DNA from: Tholera decimalis
Taxonomy: Eukaryota > Arthropoda > Insecta > Lepidoptera > Noctuidae
DNA: 64,000 nt
NCBI GenBank assembly: GCA_943138885.2
Contig: OW964577.2
Span: 9,941,263-10,005,262, forward strand
Direction of reading: 5' to 3'
Position numbers and translations under genes: made by a program. This document shows positions 42,910 to 55,284 of this stretch, piece after piece; the stretch's first letter is position 1; each line of letters starts with the position of its first letter. The notes beneath the pieces are model-generated. The model searched no databases. It was given only the letters and a program-made list of their open reading frames with translations, and was not told where the DNA came from.

Positions 42910-43005
42910 GCATCAAATTAGAGATAGTGCTCAAACGCAAGCTTAAACTAAAACCTATCCACTCTTGACTTAAAGAACCCCGTTAAGTTTATAACTATTT
43001 CTCAG
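42910..43005 (-). pseudogene. Family E LINE remnant, heavily decayed
   Basis: gctcaaacgcaagcttaaac, cctatccactcttgacttaa, agaacccc match the E 3' end in reverse. Confidence 0.5.
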
Positions 43006-43386
43006 CTATTGTCTTTAAATAGGAAACCTCTACAAGACTTGGTGGCTGCACATATTATTATCATGCGATTCATGAGTTGCATGCCTGGAATTTAGAAGAC
43101 TGGATTAGAAGTGGTTTCCTTTTAAAAACATAAAATGTATGAACATTTGTGAAGAAATGCTTTAAGTAAATAATTCTGGTTTATTGGTCAGTTTTATTGC
43201 TTTGCACTGTAAAATATTATTGGCGCAATATTAGGGAGTGTGACATATTTTTTGTTGCAAGGAATTTTATTTTAGTAGGTGTAAAAAGGTCCTATAATTT
43301 CGAATTTACCTAGGTTTTTAATATTTCCAAGTTGCTGTACGTATGCTATGAGTTATTGTTAAAGTATGTTAGTATTTTATTTGTAT
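43006..43386. other. Unassigned sequence
   Basis: Nothing recognisable. Confidence 0.5.
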
Positions 43387-43432
43387 GGGCCAAGTTTGCC
43401 TGAAATAAATGATTGATTGATTGATTGATAGA
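43387..43432 (+). repeat. LINE 3' tail with (TGAT)n
   Basis: gggccaagtttgcctgaaat, aaatgattgattgattgatt. A short-motif tail of this kind is typical of CR1/L2-type LINE ends. Confidence 0.5.
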
Positions 43433-44005
43433 GAGAAGGCCTGTCCAGTCCCAGTAGTGGGAACGTAATAAGCTGAATTATTATTGTAATATAGCTGTAT
43501 GATGGAAATAGAACATCTTATTTACGACTTGAAAAATGTAGTTCATCACTGACCTATTAATCGACTTTAAAAGGTTTGAGGTTCATATCTCTTTGATTAA
43601 TATCAAAGAAATATGATCAATAATCAACTTGTATTTTGCTAACATTTCACATGAAAATAAAAAAAAATGGGTATATAACAAAGCTAATAATTATAGAAGG
43701 GTTGAGATGTATGGTATGGACAGACATAATTATGTACCATTCGACTCAACGGTTCTAATCCTCGTTTCGCCATCCATTTCCTTTGAAATAAAGAAATCGG
43801 CGTACTGTGCAGCACAATCAGACTGCGCAATACAAACTTTAATCAGTACTGTGCCACAGCGCCACTGTAAAGGACAAGATATAGAAGGTTAAGTCTATGC
43901 AACGCGTGAAAACGCACTCATTGACATCTCAGCCACACACGCGGTCGGCATTTGTTAATGTAAGTAACCACTTCAATGCTCTGAACGGTTATCTGCGTAG
44001 GTTTT
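43433..44005. other. Unassigned sequence
   Basis: Short frame at 43629-43892 has no motifs. Confidence 0.5.
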
Positions 44006-44115
44006 TCTCAACTAACTATATCAAGGTCGGCTCCCAGCCTAACCTGACGCAGCTGAGTACTAGAGTTTTACATTGAGCTACTGTCTTATCTGACCTCGAC
44101 AACTCAGTGGCTCGG
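44006..44115 (-). repeat. Family K copy
   Basis: aaggtcggctcccagcctaa, cctgacgcagctgagtacta, gagctactgtcttatctgac. Confidence 0.65.
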
Positions 44116-44204
44116 TAACACGATACGATTATGATTATAATCATTTAAAGTCAACTAATTTTCTACGATTTGTTAGTAAGAAAGTATTTAAAACTACTCA
44201 TTAC

Positions 44205-44486
44205 TTAATAACACCGACGACTTTTTAAGAGCCGTGAGCGTCTGCTTTATGCGAGACACATGAGAGGAGGTCGACTTGGCGACTTTGGACGGAGGCCTAT
44301 TATCAGCAGTGGAAGTTTTTAGGCAAAAGTAGACCCGATGGCTAAAATAGTCTTTGAAGGAAAATTTTTATTACTTGACAGGTGTCATTTTTGTTTTCAT
44401 TTTTGCGGAAATCGCGCTATGCAAATATTTTCGATATTGTCAAAATTGCCTTTTTGTTGCTGCTGCGTGTTGTTTCTGGTTGTTAT
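44205..44486 (+). repeat. 282-bp tandem duplication, unit 1
   Basis: Identical to 44525-44806 except T44248 against G44568. It contains ggaggcctattatcagcagt, which resembles the end of an RTE-like LINE. Confidence 0.92.
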
Positions 44487-44524
44487 CAATCAATCAATGT
44501 ATTTGATTGATTGATTGATTGATA
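44487..44524. repeat. Inverted (CAAT)n/(ATTG)n spacer
   Basis: caatcaatcaatg, tattt, gattgattgattgatt can fold into a hairpin between the duplicated units. Confidence 0.85.
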
Positions 44525-44806
44525 TTAATAACACCGACGACTTTTTAAGAGCCGTGAGCGTCTGCTTGATGCGAGACACATGAGAGGAGGTCGACTTGGC
44601 GACTTTGGACGGAGGCCTATTATCAGCAGTGGAAGTTTTTAGGCAAAAGTAGACCCGATGGCTAAAATAGTCTTTGAAGGAAAATTTTTATTACTTGACA
44701 GGTGTCATTTTTGTTTTCATTTTTGCGGAAATCGCGCTATGCAAATATTTTCGATATTGTCAAAATTGCCTTTTTGTTGCTGCTGCGTGTTGTTTCTGGT
44801 TGTTAT
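44525..44806 (+). repeat. 282-bp tandem duplication, unit 2
   Basis: Second unit of the pair. The 68-codon frame starting at 44674 and running past its end is a by-product of the duplication rather than a recognisable gene. Confidence 0.92.
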
Positions 44807-45413
44807 ATGGAATTGATCTTCTGTATCTAACTGTCTACTCTGTGACAGTCTGTACCTCGCTTTATGTTCTTCTGCACTGATTTAAGAGGGGCTCACAATT
44901 TATTATACGGCACCATTATTGTCCGTGTGTGCAGTTTTCTAGTTTGAATGTTGTCGAGTTTTTGGATAGTACGTCTTTATTTTTATGTTTGTGAATTAGT
45001 ATTTTTCTTGTGTTTGTTATCTTTGTATTCTTATGTATGACGTTATGTGGGACTTTCTTAAGTATCTCAAAGCTAATTCTTTAAATACTTACCCTTATTC
45101 ACAGCTTTTTCTACAGAGTAGTTTTAGAAAGTTTTCTTCTCTTTTTGCCGTGCTATATGGTGTGAAAACTGGCATCCTTGATAACTAAAAATAAATACCT
45201 CTAGTCACAATATTATTTCTCTTTGTTGATGTAAGTAAAATAAGGCTTTTTAACTAAATAAATTGTACAGAATACATTTGGCTACAGTGCCAGTTTTAAA
45301 ATCAGCCATCAATATCAGGCGTTCCACATTACCTAATCCTCTGACATATTTTTAATTAAGAAATTAATATTGTTGTCGAAGTATTAGTAATAATAGTTTT
45401 TGTTTTTTTCAGA
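44807..45413. other. Unassigned sequence
   Basis: ttatacggcaccattattgt (about 44901) resembles ttatacggcgccattcttgt at 36594, inside the composite element. Nothing else is recognised. Confidence 0.45.
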
Positions 45414-45632
45414 GAACTAGCACTGTGGGTAGAATTCACATTACTAGCTATCTTGTTAACCCTTTCAACTAAGCTGCCTACTAACTAACTAACTAACTAA
45501 CTTAACTAACTAACCTAACTATACTTGTGTCTGGAGTGAGTTCACGGCAATAGCGTAATGGGTGAGGTTTGAACCCGCGACCTTTCGATCACAATGTCGA
45601 CACCTTAACTATTAGGCTATTGACGCTTTAAA
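45414..45632 (-). repeat. tRNA-like SINE, family B, with (CTAA)n expansion
   Basis: gtgggtagaattcacattac, then a (ctaa)n run (45477-45515), tgtctggagtgagttcacgg, ggtttgaacccgcgaccttt, attaggctattgacgc. Confidence 0.85.
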
Positions 45633-46215
45633 CCTAAAACCGAACACTGTCTTAAAGAAATATTTTTAATAAAAAAATATATATTTTTGCTGCATTATCG
45701 GTAGGATACCTAATAGTTAATTGTTTTGTCCGACCAGCAGAATTAATATTTCAATGGCCCAAATAAAATAAAATATCCAAGTTCTATTATACCCTTGTTC
45801 TCAATAAATTCAAAGCTTTTAGGCTAAATTCGGGTCCATAATTATATTTCCAGTCAAGCCTCTCACCGTTTTGTCTAAACTAAAATCTATGAGCAAATAT
45901 TTCAAGCGTTATTACAACGAAATTATAAATCTTCATTGTAAAGGGAAATTGGTGTTGATACCAATTTGGTTCAGGGTCCAATTTGATATTCAATTAGTCG
46001 TGAATATATTAGTGGGTCGATAACGTTAGTGAATATATCAACTTGAACATTCACACAAATTGTTAGTTTAGATGGCCAATTTGAATTGTTTGTGTTGATT
46101 TCCATTGAAGGATATGTGGTAGAAGGAAAAGCGGAATATGTTAGCGAAATCATAGCAAACATTCTGATACAATATCATTGTAAACTAACTTTGGCTTTCG
46201 AGTTTATGGATGATC
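45633..46215. other. Unassigned sequence
   Basis: Nothing recognisable. Confidence 0.5.
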
Positions 46216-46875
46216 TCAGCACTCAAATAGCGTAACTCAAAAAAAAATTCACACCGCCTTCCGAAATTAAAGTTATTTTTGACTTTGTAGTGTTTTGAAA
46301 AAAAAAATCACGCGTTGTAGTGGGTCGGTTTGTAATTTATCTAGTTACAAAAGCCAAAATGTCAACTACTTATCACCTATTACAAAATATTGCTTTTCCC
46401 GATGTAGAGCCGTTAATTTTAGAGGAGTTCTTCTGTACTTCACCATCAGCTCTACTTCACCATATGCATTGTGACGAGCATAAAGTGCTTAACATCCATA
46501 TTCAAGTTATCGAATCGCAATCCACGAAATACTTATTATTGAATTGTTTCGGTGGCCATCTGTGGTCTTCATCATCAGGTCCACTTCCCCAAATGGTACT
46601 TTTCGAGAGCAACTGCACAAGTTACTATAAGAAATACCCAAAGCGCTATAGGTGTGCCTATAAAATTTGAAGAGTTCCCTCGATTTCTCCATGATTCCAT
46701 CATCAGATCCTAACGAGATGACAATGGGACCAATTAGAAAGTATACCCTTCCAAAATAAAAAAGATCTTTCCAAATCAGTCCAGCCGTCTTCGAAATATG
46801 AGGTAAAATCTAACATAAAAAAAAAAGTTCAAGACGAACTGAGAACCTCCTCCTTTTTTTGAAGTCGGTTAAAAA
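46216..46875 (-). mobile_element. Family I element, copy 2, hairpin half lost
   Basis: Keeps the body and the gagaacctcctcc … gaagtcggttaaaa edge, but only one decayed hairpin arm (about 46235-46330). The plus-strand frame 46320-46670 stays open for 116 codons across this copy. Confidence 0.75.
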
Positions 46876-46934
46876 TTGGATATTCTTTCATAACGGAAAG
46901 GAGTTTCATACACACTGCTTCATCATAATCTGTT

Positions 46935-47127
46935 TAGGTTTTTCCTAAATATATCCGAGTCAGCTTCCCGTATAACTGGATGCAGGTGAGAACAAGTACA
47001 TGAAGCGACTGCCTGTTTGACCTCCACAAACCAGGTGGCTAGCACGATACCCAATTTGACAAGACTTATGTTTGATTTTATAGTTTCTGACTACCTGTAA
47101 CGACTGTCAAAGTTAGACAAATGACAG
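46935..47127 (-). repeat. Family K copy, long
   Basis: gagtcagcttcccgtataac, gcgactgcctgtttgacctc, gctagcacgatacccaattt, tgactacctgtaacgactgt. It extends further than other copies into the K body. Confidence 0.65.
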
Positions 47128-47339
47128 TGGGTTCTGCTTTATGAGGCGGAAGAATCTGGGTATGAGGAGATATTCACCCATCTTTGGACAGACCTTAGCA
47201 TGTGTTGCTCAACCTTGAAGATCTAGCGGTACAGCTGTTATTATTTAGTTACGTGCTCCTCTTGCTTCAAATGTTTAAATATTCATCTGCTCGTGGACCT
47301 AAACTAAGTAAATCATATTTTTGTATGAAATAGAATGCA
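47128..47339. other. Unassigned; weak repeat shared with 60.3 kb
   Basis: atctttggacagaccttagc and tgttgctcaaccttgaagat resemble 60355-60402. Confidence 0.35.
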
Positions 47340-47418
47340 TGAAAGTCTTTAAGTCAAGAGTGGATAGGTTACTTTTAGGTAAGCGTGCTCCATCTTCGAC
47401 CACATCATCACTTACTAC
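47340..47418 (+). pseudogene. Family E LINE terminal fragment
   Basis: gtctttaagtcaagagtgga, taggttacttttaggtaagc, cgaccacatcatcacttact. Confidence 0.65.
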
Positions 47419-48009
47419 TTATCTGTTGTCAAAACAAACGATGAAATTTTATGACTTTGTCAACAGATTATTCAAAATCTAGACCTGATAGACATATAGT
47501 TTCTTGAAGGATTATACACACTATGCATAGTTCTTTATGAAATAATCATTCTTTAGGAAAATTAAAAATGTTGTCGATCGGTGTTACGTAATAAGTTGTA
47601 GATCGGTTGAAAGATGACTATAGTAGAAGTACTCGTACCAGTAAATCCTCAGATGTATTCGGAAAACAAAATGGCCTATCATAACACACGTGTGATGCAA
47701 AACCATCATTAAAATTATTCTGAAGGAGTTCACATACTTCTTAACTCGCATCCCAAAGATCCCGACCAAGACAATTATGAATAATCTGAATAATCTTATT
47801 TATAACCCATTCAAATTCGAGATACTAAATTGAGATTCCAATTACGATTAAACCGTACCTGAGACGTAACTGCAGTATGTATATATTGTCGTAAATATAT
47901 GTACAAGGCGATGTTATAAACTATTAGAACATAATAGATAAATGCAGAAGCTTGACTCCAACGACGGTTGATAAGGCTCACACACACATATTTGCACATA
48001 TTATGTGCA
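47419..48009. other. Unassigned sequence
   Basis: Nothing recognisable. Confidence 0.5.
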
Positions 48010-48246
48010 AAAACGTTTTGAGAATACTTTCATAGTGCGTACGGCTAAGGAGTGGAATTCCCTGCCGGAGTCTGTGTTTCCCGATAGCTATAATCTGGGG
48101 GTCTTTAAGTCAAGAGTGAATAGGTTGCTTCTAGGTAAGCATGCTCCATTTTCTGCCGGCTTCTGTGTTCCCTGCCACTTATGACCTTCCAGCCTTTAAA
48201 GTACGAGTAAATAGGCATCTTCTGGGCTCGCTCGTCCCATCTTAGA
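48010..48246 (+). pseudogene. Family E fragment fused to a family F fragment
   Basis: 48010-48153 encodes the RTAKEWNSLPESVFPDS-type end of E. At about 48154 it switches, without a gap, to ctgccggcttctgtgttccc, which is F. F then runs to aggcatcttctgggctcgct. The switch falls where the two subfamilies are similar. Confidence 0.75.
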
Positions 48247-50928
48247 CCATAATCAATTATAAAAGAAACAAATGTTGGTCGCAAGTACTTACTCTCCCAC
48301 TTGCATCATGTAAATTGTGTCCATGTGTGCGTACGCTCTCGTCGTTTGCACACAGTCAGCCTTCTGTGTCTGTCTATTCTGTGTTATTAGATTTTGGACC
48401 GATATTCGTTCGAAACAGTTTGTACCAACCCATATGTGTCTTGATTGCTCCCAGCACTACGCTTTGTGGTAAGGATGTGGGAAGATATTGACGTTCAGTT
48501 TTCAGTCTTTGTTGATGCTGCAGTAATTCTATTGTGGTCAAGCATTGTTGATAAAGCCTCGATTCAGGAATGGAGTGCGGTTTTTAGAGTTTATTGGACG
48601 GCACGATTCATTGTGATTGACTTTTTAAAAGAGTACTTATTTAACTTTTTGAACTAGAATAACTAATGGATCATTTATAAGTCTGAAACGGTGCCCTTAG
48701 TAATTAATCCTGGCTCTGATTCATCTCATCTGTAACCCTAGCACGTGCCGCTTGTTCGTCTGTAATGAGGTCATGACCTTGACCTACTGTCAATTCAGTA
48801 CCCCAACGATTGAGGTTACATTTGTAGATCAAAAGCTAAATATCGCTTGCTTAAGCACAGACGTTTGAAATCTTCAATCAAAGACGCGGAAAGCTGAATC
48901 AGCAAGTTCACTTCAATCCGGAGCGGTCCTCGGGAATCTTTAAAAACATTCTGTCATAAAAGCCACTTTAAAAGGCGCTCCTACAGAACCGTGTCCAATC
49001 TTTTCATCCATTCGTGTGGCACTGGATTCTTTCCTGTTGGATGTTTGCCCTATTGTACTGGCCGACGGCAAATACTGCCTTGGAATGGGAAAAAGTAGTG
49101 CGTCAGAGTTCACGGTGATGTAAAGGCGTGAATTAAAAGTGGAGTACGGGCATTCTGTCTTCTTTCTATTGTTAGGAAACTGCGTCGAAGCCAAGAGGTG
49201 GTTTTTGATGTCTGAATTCAGTCCTTTGTGTCGAATTTTGGCACGTGAGGCGGTTTTGATTTGTTGGAGAGCCTGACCGATTTTTGGACGAAAAATGCTT
49301 TGTTGTTAGACAACGGGGTCGATCACAATGCTCGTGAAGATAAACGATCAATTGAACTCTACCGTTGTTTGCAATTTTGCATAGATACCGTTGGAAGTTT
49401 TGTAAGTATTCTGAAAGCGAGGCTTCTAATAAAGAGTGGGAACGCAGGCCATTGGTAGTCCGCTGTAATATCAGGTTTTCTTTGCAGTAAGGAAGTTAAA
49501 ACAACCCTCTTCAAGGTTTATTGCCAAACTTGGTTCTCGTGCAGCCTGTACGTGAACTAAACGCGGAAGGTTTTCAATGTCCTGCATATATAACAGTGTT
49601 ATAATGATGTTGGGATGCCGATGGGACTTTCACACTTCTGCAGTCCTTCTAAAATGCTTGTAAGAGCTAAAATTAATCATTTTTATGCCAACATTAGGAT
49701 AAGAGCTGCGTCAAAGCTAGATATGGTGTAGGTGAGCACCAACGGAATCCTTAAAATACTAGTAGATAAAATGGATTATCCATTTGTGAGACATTGGGTA
49801 GATTTATAAATGATGAGCCAGTGATTAACACCAGTAAAATACAAAAATGGATTTTTCTGTCTTTCTTGCTAACCTCATAGTTTTTTGTTCGAAATAAATA
49901 CTAATATATAAATAAAATGATGCAAAACCAATCTAATTGATGAACGATTGGTATTCAGGGAATTTAATCATAAATTCAACCCTTCTAAAATCCTTCTTTT
50001 GACCCAAAATATTTCGCCCGGGCCCTACAAATCATAAGCTACCGTACTTCATTAAGGTAAAAATCCGATCCGAATTGTACTACACATAATGAAATCCAAT
50101 CAATTTTGAACAGCTAAGGTTGTCGGAATAATTAGGATTAAATTTTAATCAGCATATCTTATACGGATGTGTGTATGTATGTCTGTCCGTAAGAACCTGC
50201 TGGGTATTGAAATTAATAATTACGCTCGATGGTGTTTCATCGGTATTGTTTTATTAATAAATGATAAATTGGTTTTTTTTACTTGTACACGTTTTATTTT
50301 TTAATAAATAAACTAGATGTGGCCGGTGTTTCGACGACCCTGAGAAATACTGAAACAAACTCAAATGTCATCGTCTGATTCAAAATCCATACAATCCGTA
50401 CTGATTAAAATTACGAGATTAAATTGATCATAAGAGTACCATGTAGGTTTAATTCTGTGGTGTTCTTGTGAGGAAAGAATCGTACAGGATTGAGCGGACC
50501 AGCAGTGGAAGCATTAATGTTTGATATCGCGTAGCTCAACTTAAAACTTTAACCAAAGCTCACTTAGAACTTAATAACTGTCAATGAGGAGGGAATTCTA
50601 AGTCTTCTTTCATGTTCCGTCATTAATTTCGTTATTTTAGTTTTTGGCCGATTTTATTAATTGGAGCTTACTCTAAGATTTATGTAGAATAGAAGATAAA
50701 ATATAATATTTAAAGGCTAAATGTGCCACCAACTCCTATAACATTCTCTACAAAATACATAACCGTTATATTTATACGGGAATGAAAATCTTTTTACGAA
50801 AATTACACACACGGATGTGTATGAAATATCTCAAAAAAAAAGAGAAAGTGTAAAAGCAGAAAATAGAATGCATTTTAAATAATTGAAGTTATGGTCGAAA
50901 TGTGACTATTGGCCTTGTATAAAATACT
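48247..50928. other. Longest unassigned stretch
   Basis: About 2.7 kb with only short open frames (48445-48657, 48940-49194, 49261-49458), none with recognisable motifs. No repeat family identified. It could hold intron or host intergenic DNA. Confidence 0.5.
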
Positions 50929-51173
50929 AGCTTCTGCCCCCGACTTTTCGACTTTAAAAAAAAAAATATTTCTAATAAATTTATTTGATTTGATTTGACT
51001 TCGTTCGCGTTGAAGGGTTTTCCCGCGTAAATCCCGATCCCGTGGGAATTTCGACACAAAAAGTAGCGTATGTGTGTATTCCAACTATCTACTTACCAAA
51101 TTCACAGATCGTTTCAGAAGTTTTTGCGTGCATCTATCATCACAAACTTTCGCATTTTTAATATTAGTAAGAA
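50929..51173 (-). repeat. Family A copy with an inserted A-rich piece
   Basis: actagcttctgcccccgact, then a tttaaaaaaaaaaatatttc insert, then acttcgttcgcgttgaaggg, gatcccgtgggaatttcgac, ccaactatctacttaccaaa, taatattagtaag. The insert (about 50953-50999) ends near a repeated 'gactt' and may be a separate insertion. Confidence 0.75.
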
Positions 51174-51553
51174 ATATTGCTTACTGCTTCATAAATTAAA
51201 TATAGGTAGGTATTTGATTTCTTAGGTTTTGTTTGTTTAACCATTTTCTCTGGTGTATATTAGACATTTAAATGGGACCTTTCCCATTTTCACAAGTTCT
51301 TGAAGACCTCTATCAACACATACTTAAGTGCTCTCAATTTGTCTGCGTGACCTATTTCTCCTACATATTGCCTGGCAACAGTTACAAGTTACCCAACTCA
51401 GTAATTCCCGGCAATCCTTATTTGTCAAGTAATTCCACCAAGGGCTAGTGTGTATTCGGGCCGTTTTCTAAAAATAAGGCCTAAGAAATACTTAGTGTTA
51501 GTTGTAGGTCAGTTTACACTGGGACCTAAGACTGCGTGTGGGAGTATTGTTAC
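51174..51553. other. Unassigned sequence
   Basis: Nothing recognisable. Confidence 0.5.
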
Positions 51554-51556
51554 TTA

Positions 51557-52024
51557 AGCTGGGCATTGACGGTAAGTTTTTCGCGTCAGTTGAACTGACG
51601 TCCAACCAAAATTTGATCGTGAGTGTCGAATCATCACTCCAGAGTTTTAACTGAAGACGCGCCACGAAATTTGCCGTGACTACCATAATACAACCCGGCG
51701 CGTCGCGCCAAATCGCTCGTGAGTGTGTGATCGTCATTCCAATGACGTTGAATAGTATATTAGTACCTTCATGTATTCCTTTAATACACTGAGTATTGCT
51801 TTACATGTTTCTGGAATGATAGGAATTAATGTTTCTTCTTCGGAATCAGAATTCTTTTTTTTTTGACGCAAATACTTAGTACACCTCCTCAGCCGAGTGA
51901 CGAACGACTGAAGAGCCGGAGTGACGCCAGTGAGTGAGGAAAACTAGTTGGCCTAAACTATTTGGAGTGACGCCACAGTTTTACGTCTAGACTGATGTGA
52001 AAAACTGACCGTCATTGCCCAGCT
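51557..52024. mobile_element. PIF/Harbinger-like MITE
   Basis: Inverted ends AGCTGGGCATTGACGGTAAG (left) and AGCTGGGCAATGACGGTCAG (right, read inward) continue as GTTTTTCGC/ACATCAG. The trinucleotide TTA is repeated at 51554-51556 and 52025-52027, matching the TWA target preference of PIF/Harbinger. The 468-bp interior is non-coding. Confidence 0.75.
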
Positions 52025-52027
52025 TTA

Positions 52028-52200
52028 AAGTGACAATAGCCTAATGACTAAAGTGTCGGTCTTGTGATCAAGAAGTCGCGGGTTCGAACCCCTCCCATTA
52101 AACTATTGCCGTGAACCCACTCTAGACACAAGCATAAATTTAGCTTAGTTGGAGGGGTTAGCAAGATTGTTTGGAATGTGAATCACAACCCACATTTCTG
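52028..52200 (+). repeat. tRNA-like SINE, family B, complete
   Basis: aatagcctaatgactaaagt (A-box region), gtcgcgggttcgaacccctc (B box), gccgtgaacccactctagac, tagcttagttggaggggtta. It directly abuts the MITE. Confidence 0.88.
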
Positions 52201-53029
52201 TAAAATTTATTTTTGTGTCTTCACTGGTTTTAAATAGGGTAGACGTTCAGTGGAACTGGTGTACCAGGTAACAGCGTACCTCAAGACTACACGAGGTACA
52301 GAAAATATTAGAAACAAATATTACAATTGAAAACGCGTGTCGTATACAAAATTAAATACCCATCAAAATTGCTTAGTTACAGTTATAGGTAGATACTTAA
52401 ATTGTGTTAATAAGGACGAAGATTTAAAAATTAACATATTTTTAAGAAAAATATATTTTCAATTTTCCAAAAACCATACTGTATGATCGTTGAAAATTTC
52501 AATAATGTTTCTTATTTTTTATTTACTGTACTCGTATATACAATGCGATACAGAATAGCATCTTTGACTTTGAGAACAACCTGTAGGTAGATTGTATTGC
52601 TATCTCAAAAAGGTCACACAGATTTACGCTGCGACTCAATATAATTATGCTGAGCCTAGTATAGGCCCAAAATGTGGGTCTTACCAGGGATAGATTCCTA
52701 AGTATACATATCAGGTATGCAGGCTACCAGGGCAGCATAAGCATGCCCGTGTATTAGGCTCAAAGCCAACGCTGCACAATTACCGACCTAATGGCTCCAG
52801 TGTACCGTCAGCAGATAAGCAAAATGGCGCCCGAATGGGGCACAAGATAAGTTATTAAGTTTTGAAGTACGTGGAACGGTGTATTAAACGTTGGCTACGG
52901 AATGAGGTGTGGGGTAATGGGGTAAAGGGGTAATTCGTCTCATTATGCAGCTGAGTAGCTCGGATCTTTGGCTTGGTGCTTAGAATGTGTTTACTCTATG
53001 CAACTGCTTTTTTACATTAAGGAACTAAT
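52201..53029. other. Unassigned sequence
   Basis: Nothing recognisable. Confidence 0.5.
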
Positions 53030-53185
53030 TTGGGGAACGGTTAGCGTAGTGATTGAGCGATCGACTGTTGCACTGCGTGTCGCGGATTCGAGTCCGCACC
53101 AGGACAAATGTTTGTACGGTCAACAAATATTTGTACCGAGTGTGAGTATTTGTAAAACTGCCCAAATGATACAGGAGAAATTCCT
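53030..53185 (+). repeat. tRNA-like SINE, family D
   Basis: ggttagcgtagtgattgagc, gcggattcgagtccgcacca (B box with pairing arms), ggacaaatgtttgtacggtc, tttgtaccgagtgtgagtat. Confidence 0.75.
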
Positions 53186-54484
53186 AGTGTAGCGGAATGT
53201 TTATATGAAAAAATATTGAATCCTTGAAAGGGTTTTCAGAATATCAAGTGTGTGTTTTCAACTATTCAGGAAAGCAATTTAGGGTCGTCGAGGTTGTTAA
53301 AGGGCTCAGGGTAAATTATAGGAGTTTTCTCACTTTCAAAGTTTAACGCCTGTAAAACGATGATAGCGAATTCCTTGTGATTGCTTTGACACTTACATAA
53401 GTGGTTTGAACGTGGGAGTTCGACAGAAATGTCCCTTAATCACAAAGTTATAGACAGCATTTTCGGTCAAATTCCAAGGGAAAAAATCTCAGACGAAACT
53501 TGAATATTATGCAAAGGAAGAGGGTCCCCTCAAACAAATCTTTCGTCAATTTCGCAGCAATTTCGAGCTGTCTACCATCTTATAATTTAATTTTTTTTTC
53601 TTACCGTAGTCGCCATGTTTTCCTGTTGAATCCAATAACTTGCGTGAACGGCTCGTAAGAATGAATCGGCCTGTCTATGAACTTCTCAAATATTCAGTAA
53701 GGTGGGGGCGAAATAGGGGTTGAAGGGGAAGTTACAAAAGTAGGCCAAGATCAAAGTAAACAGAGTTTTGTAGATACTGATCTTAAAGTTGTAAATTATG
53801 TTTTTTTTTGTATTTTTTTGACAATTGATTCTGAAAAATTGGGGGATGTTGTTAAAAAACAATCAAGAAATTTTCAAATGACTTTATGTTTAAAGCTTTA
53901 TTGGTAAAAAATAACAAAACATTATATAATCAGCCTTAACCAATTACATAAAGTACCTTTGCCTCCCTGGGTTCGAATACACGATCAACAACTCGTAAGT
54001 CGTTCCTGTAACACTTCCAATAAACTACTCTTAACAAATTGTAAATAATAACAAATTAGCATTAATAATATGAAATAACAGCATTACATTTCTAATCACT
54101 TTTCTCTTCAATACTTTAAGCAGTAAAGACCTTTTTCAAAAGAATATACTTTTTACTGTCACTTCAATGTCAAATAATAATGGAACGTCAATCTGTTTTT
54201 CCTTTTATTTTTGCCTGTTATTTTTTGCTGACACTACACCCAGTATATTTCCGTAGCGTTCCTACAGGCTGTTTGTTTTGCTCACGATACATGGCTTCTG
54301 TATATGTGAATTCTTTTGCTATGAATTTCGTATATTTTTGGATTGTTCGAAGGACTACAAATTCCTTCATTTATATTGAGTAAGTTATTGAATCATTGTA
54401 CGCGACTACCCAAATAGACAGGTAATCACTTACTGCAAAGACATAAACGGCAGAAGGAATTGAGATCAGAAGCTCTGAGCCATT
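53186..54484. other. Unassigned sequence
   Basis: No coding or family recognised in 1.3 kb; 'ccctgggttcgaatacacga' near 53967 is only weakly SINE-like. Confidence 0.5.
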
Positions 54485-55165
54485 CAAATAGTATTCTACA
54501 ATTTATTTATTAAAAACTTTATGCAACACAAAATGTACAAAGGCGAACCCAATGCCATAGGCATTCTCAACCAGTCAACCATGGGTGGTGAAGAGATAAC
54601 ATGGCAGGTGCATAAAAAAAATAAAGTAAGTAGATAATATTTTGCAAAGGAAAAGTTTTAACTAGAATAAATTTACATACATATTTATCATAATACATAC
54701 CAAAAATATATTATATATATATATATATATATAACTGTTCATTAATAAGTACATTAATAAAATAAGTAAATTAATATATATATATATATTAATGAACAGT
54801 TATAGAAAGGGGGTTATGAAAACTCTGCTTCCACTATTTGTTAAGAAAATAATCCCGCAACTTTATTGGAAGAGCGCAGACTTTTAGCGTGTGAGGAACA
54901 TAGAAATTGAAAATGAGAAATAAGGTAAGAGGGAGGGGTAGGAGAGTTCAGCAAAGAGAAAAGCGTAGCCAAACCGCGCAAACTTTTCTGGCGAATGGGC
55001 ATCCATTTGAGCTCGGTTCTGTACCTCGATACGTGGTCATATTTTTTTTAAATTAAATATGAACCGAATACAGTTATTAAGGAGCCTATCAAGCTTATCC
55101 AGCAAGACCGCATTCAAGTCAAAGTAGCACACGTCACCATAGTCGATTACAGGGAAAATTAAAGT
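54485..55165 (-). pseudogene. LINE C-terminus and 3'UTR, relative of family G
   Basis: Minus strand from about 55163: VIDYGDVCYFDLNAVLLDKL, then KYDHVSRYRTELKWMPIR (frame broken by indels), then LFSLLNSPTPP-like. The 3'UTR follows to an atttatt edge at 54500. The KYDHV…LKWMPI motif pairs it with the G insertion at 13 kb. Confidence 0.75.
54727..54804. repeat. Palindrome with (TA)n arms in the LINE 3'UTR
   Basis: tataactgttcattaata faces tattaatgaacagttata, with TA-repeat runs on the outer left and inner right sides. Confidence 0.8.
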
Positions 55166-55284
55166 TCAATCAATCACTTATCAGAGCGTTGATATCGAGA
55201 TTCCACAGTACCGCGGAAATCACGTTATGCTGCTGGTCCTTGCTGTCATTTGCACATCTTTGACCTTCATTACAGGTTGACAGA

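Noticed and set aside
44205..44806. CRISPR array
   Set aside because: Two long units with a simple-repeat spacer, in a eukaryotic context; no short regularly spaced repeats anywhere in the window.
44674..44880. A 68-codon membrane-like protein
   Set aside because: Created by the tandem duplication and hydrophobic AT-rich codons; the partner unit gives no equivalent protein.
48445..48657. A 70-codon gene
   Set aside because: No recognisable domain, no leader or intron signals I can support, and no conservation evidence.
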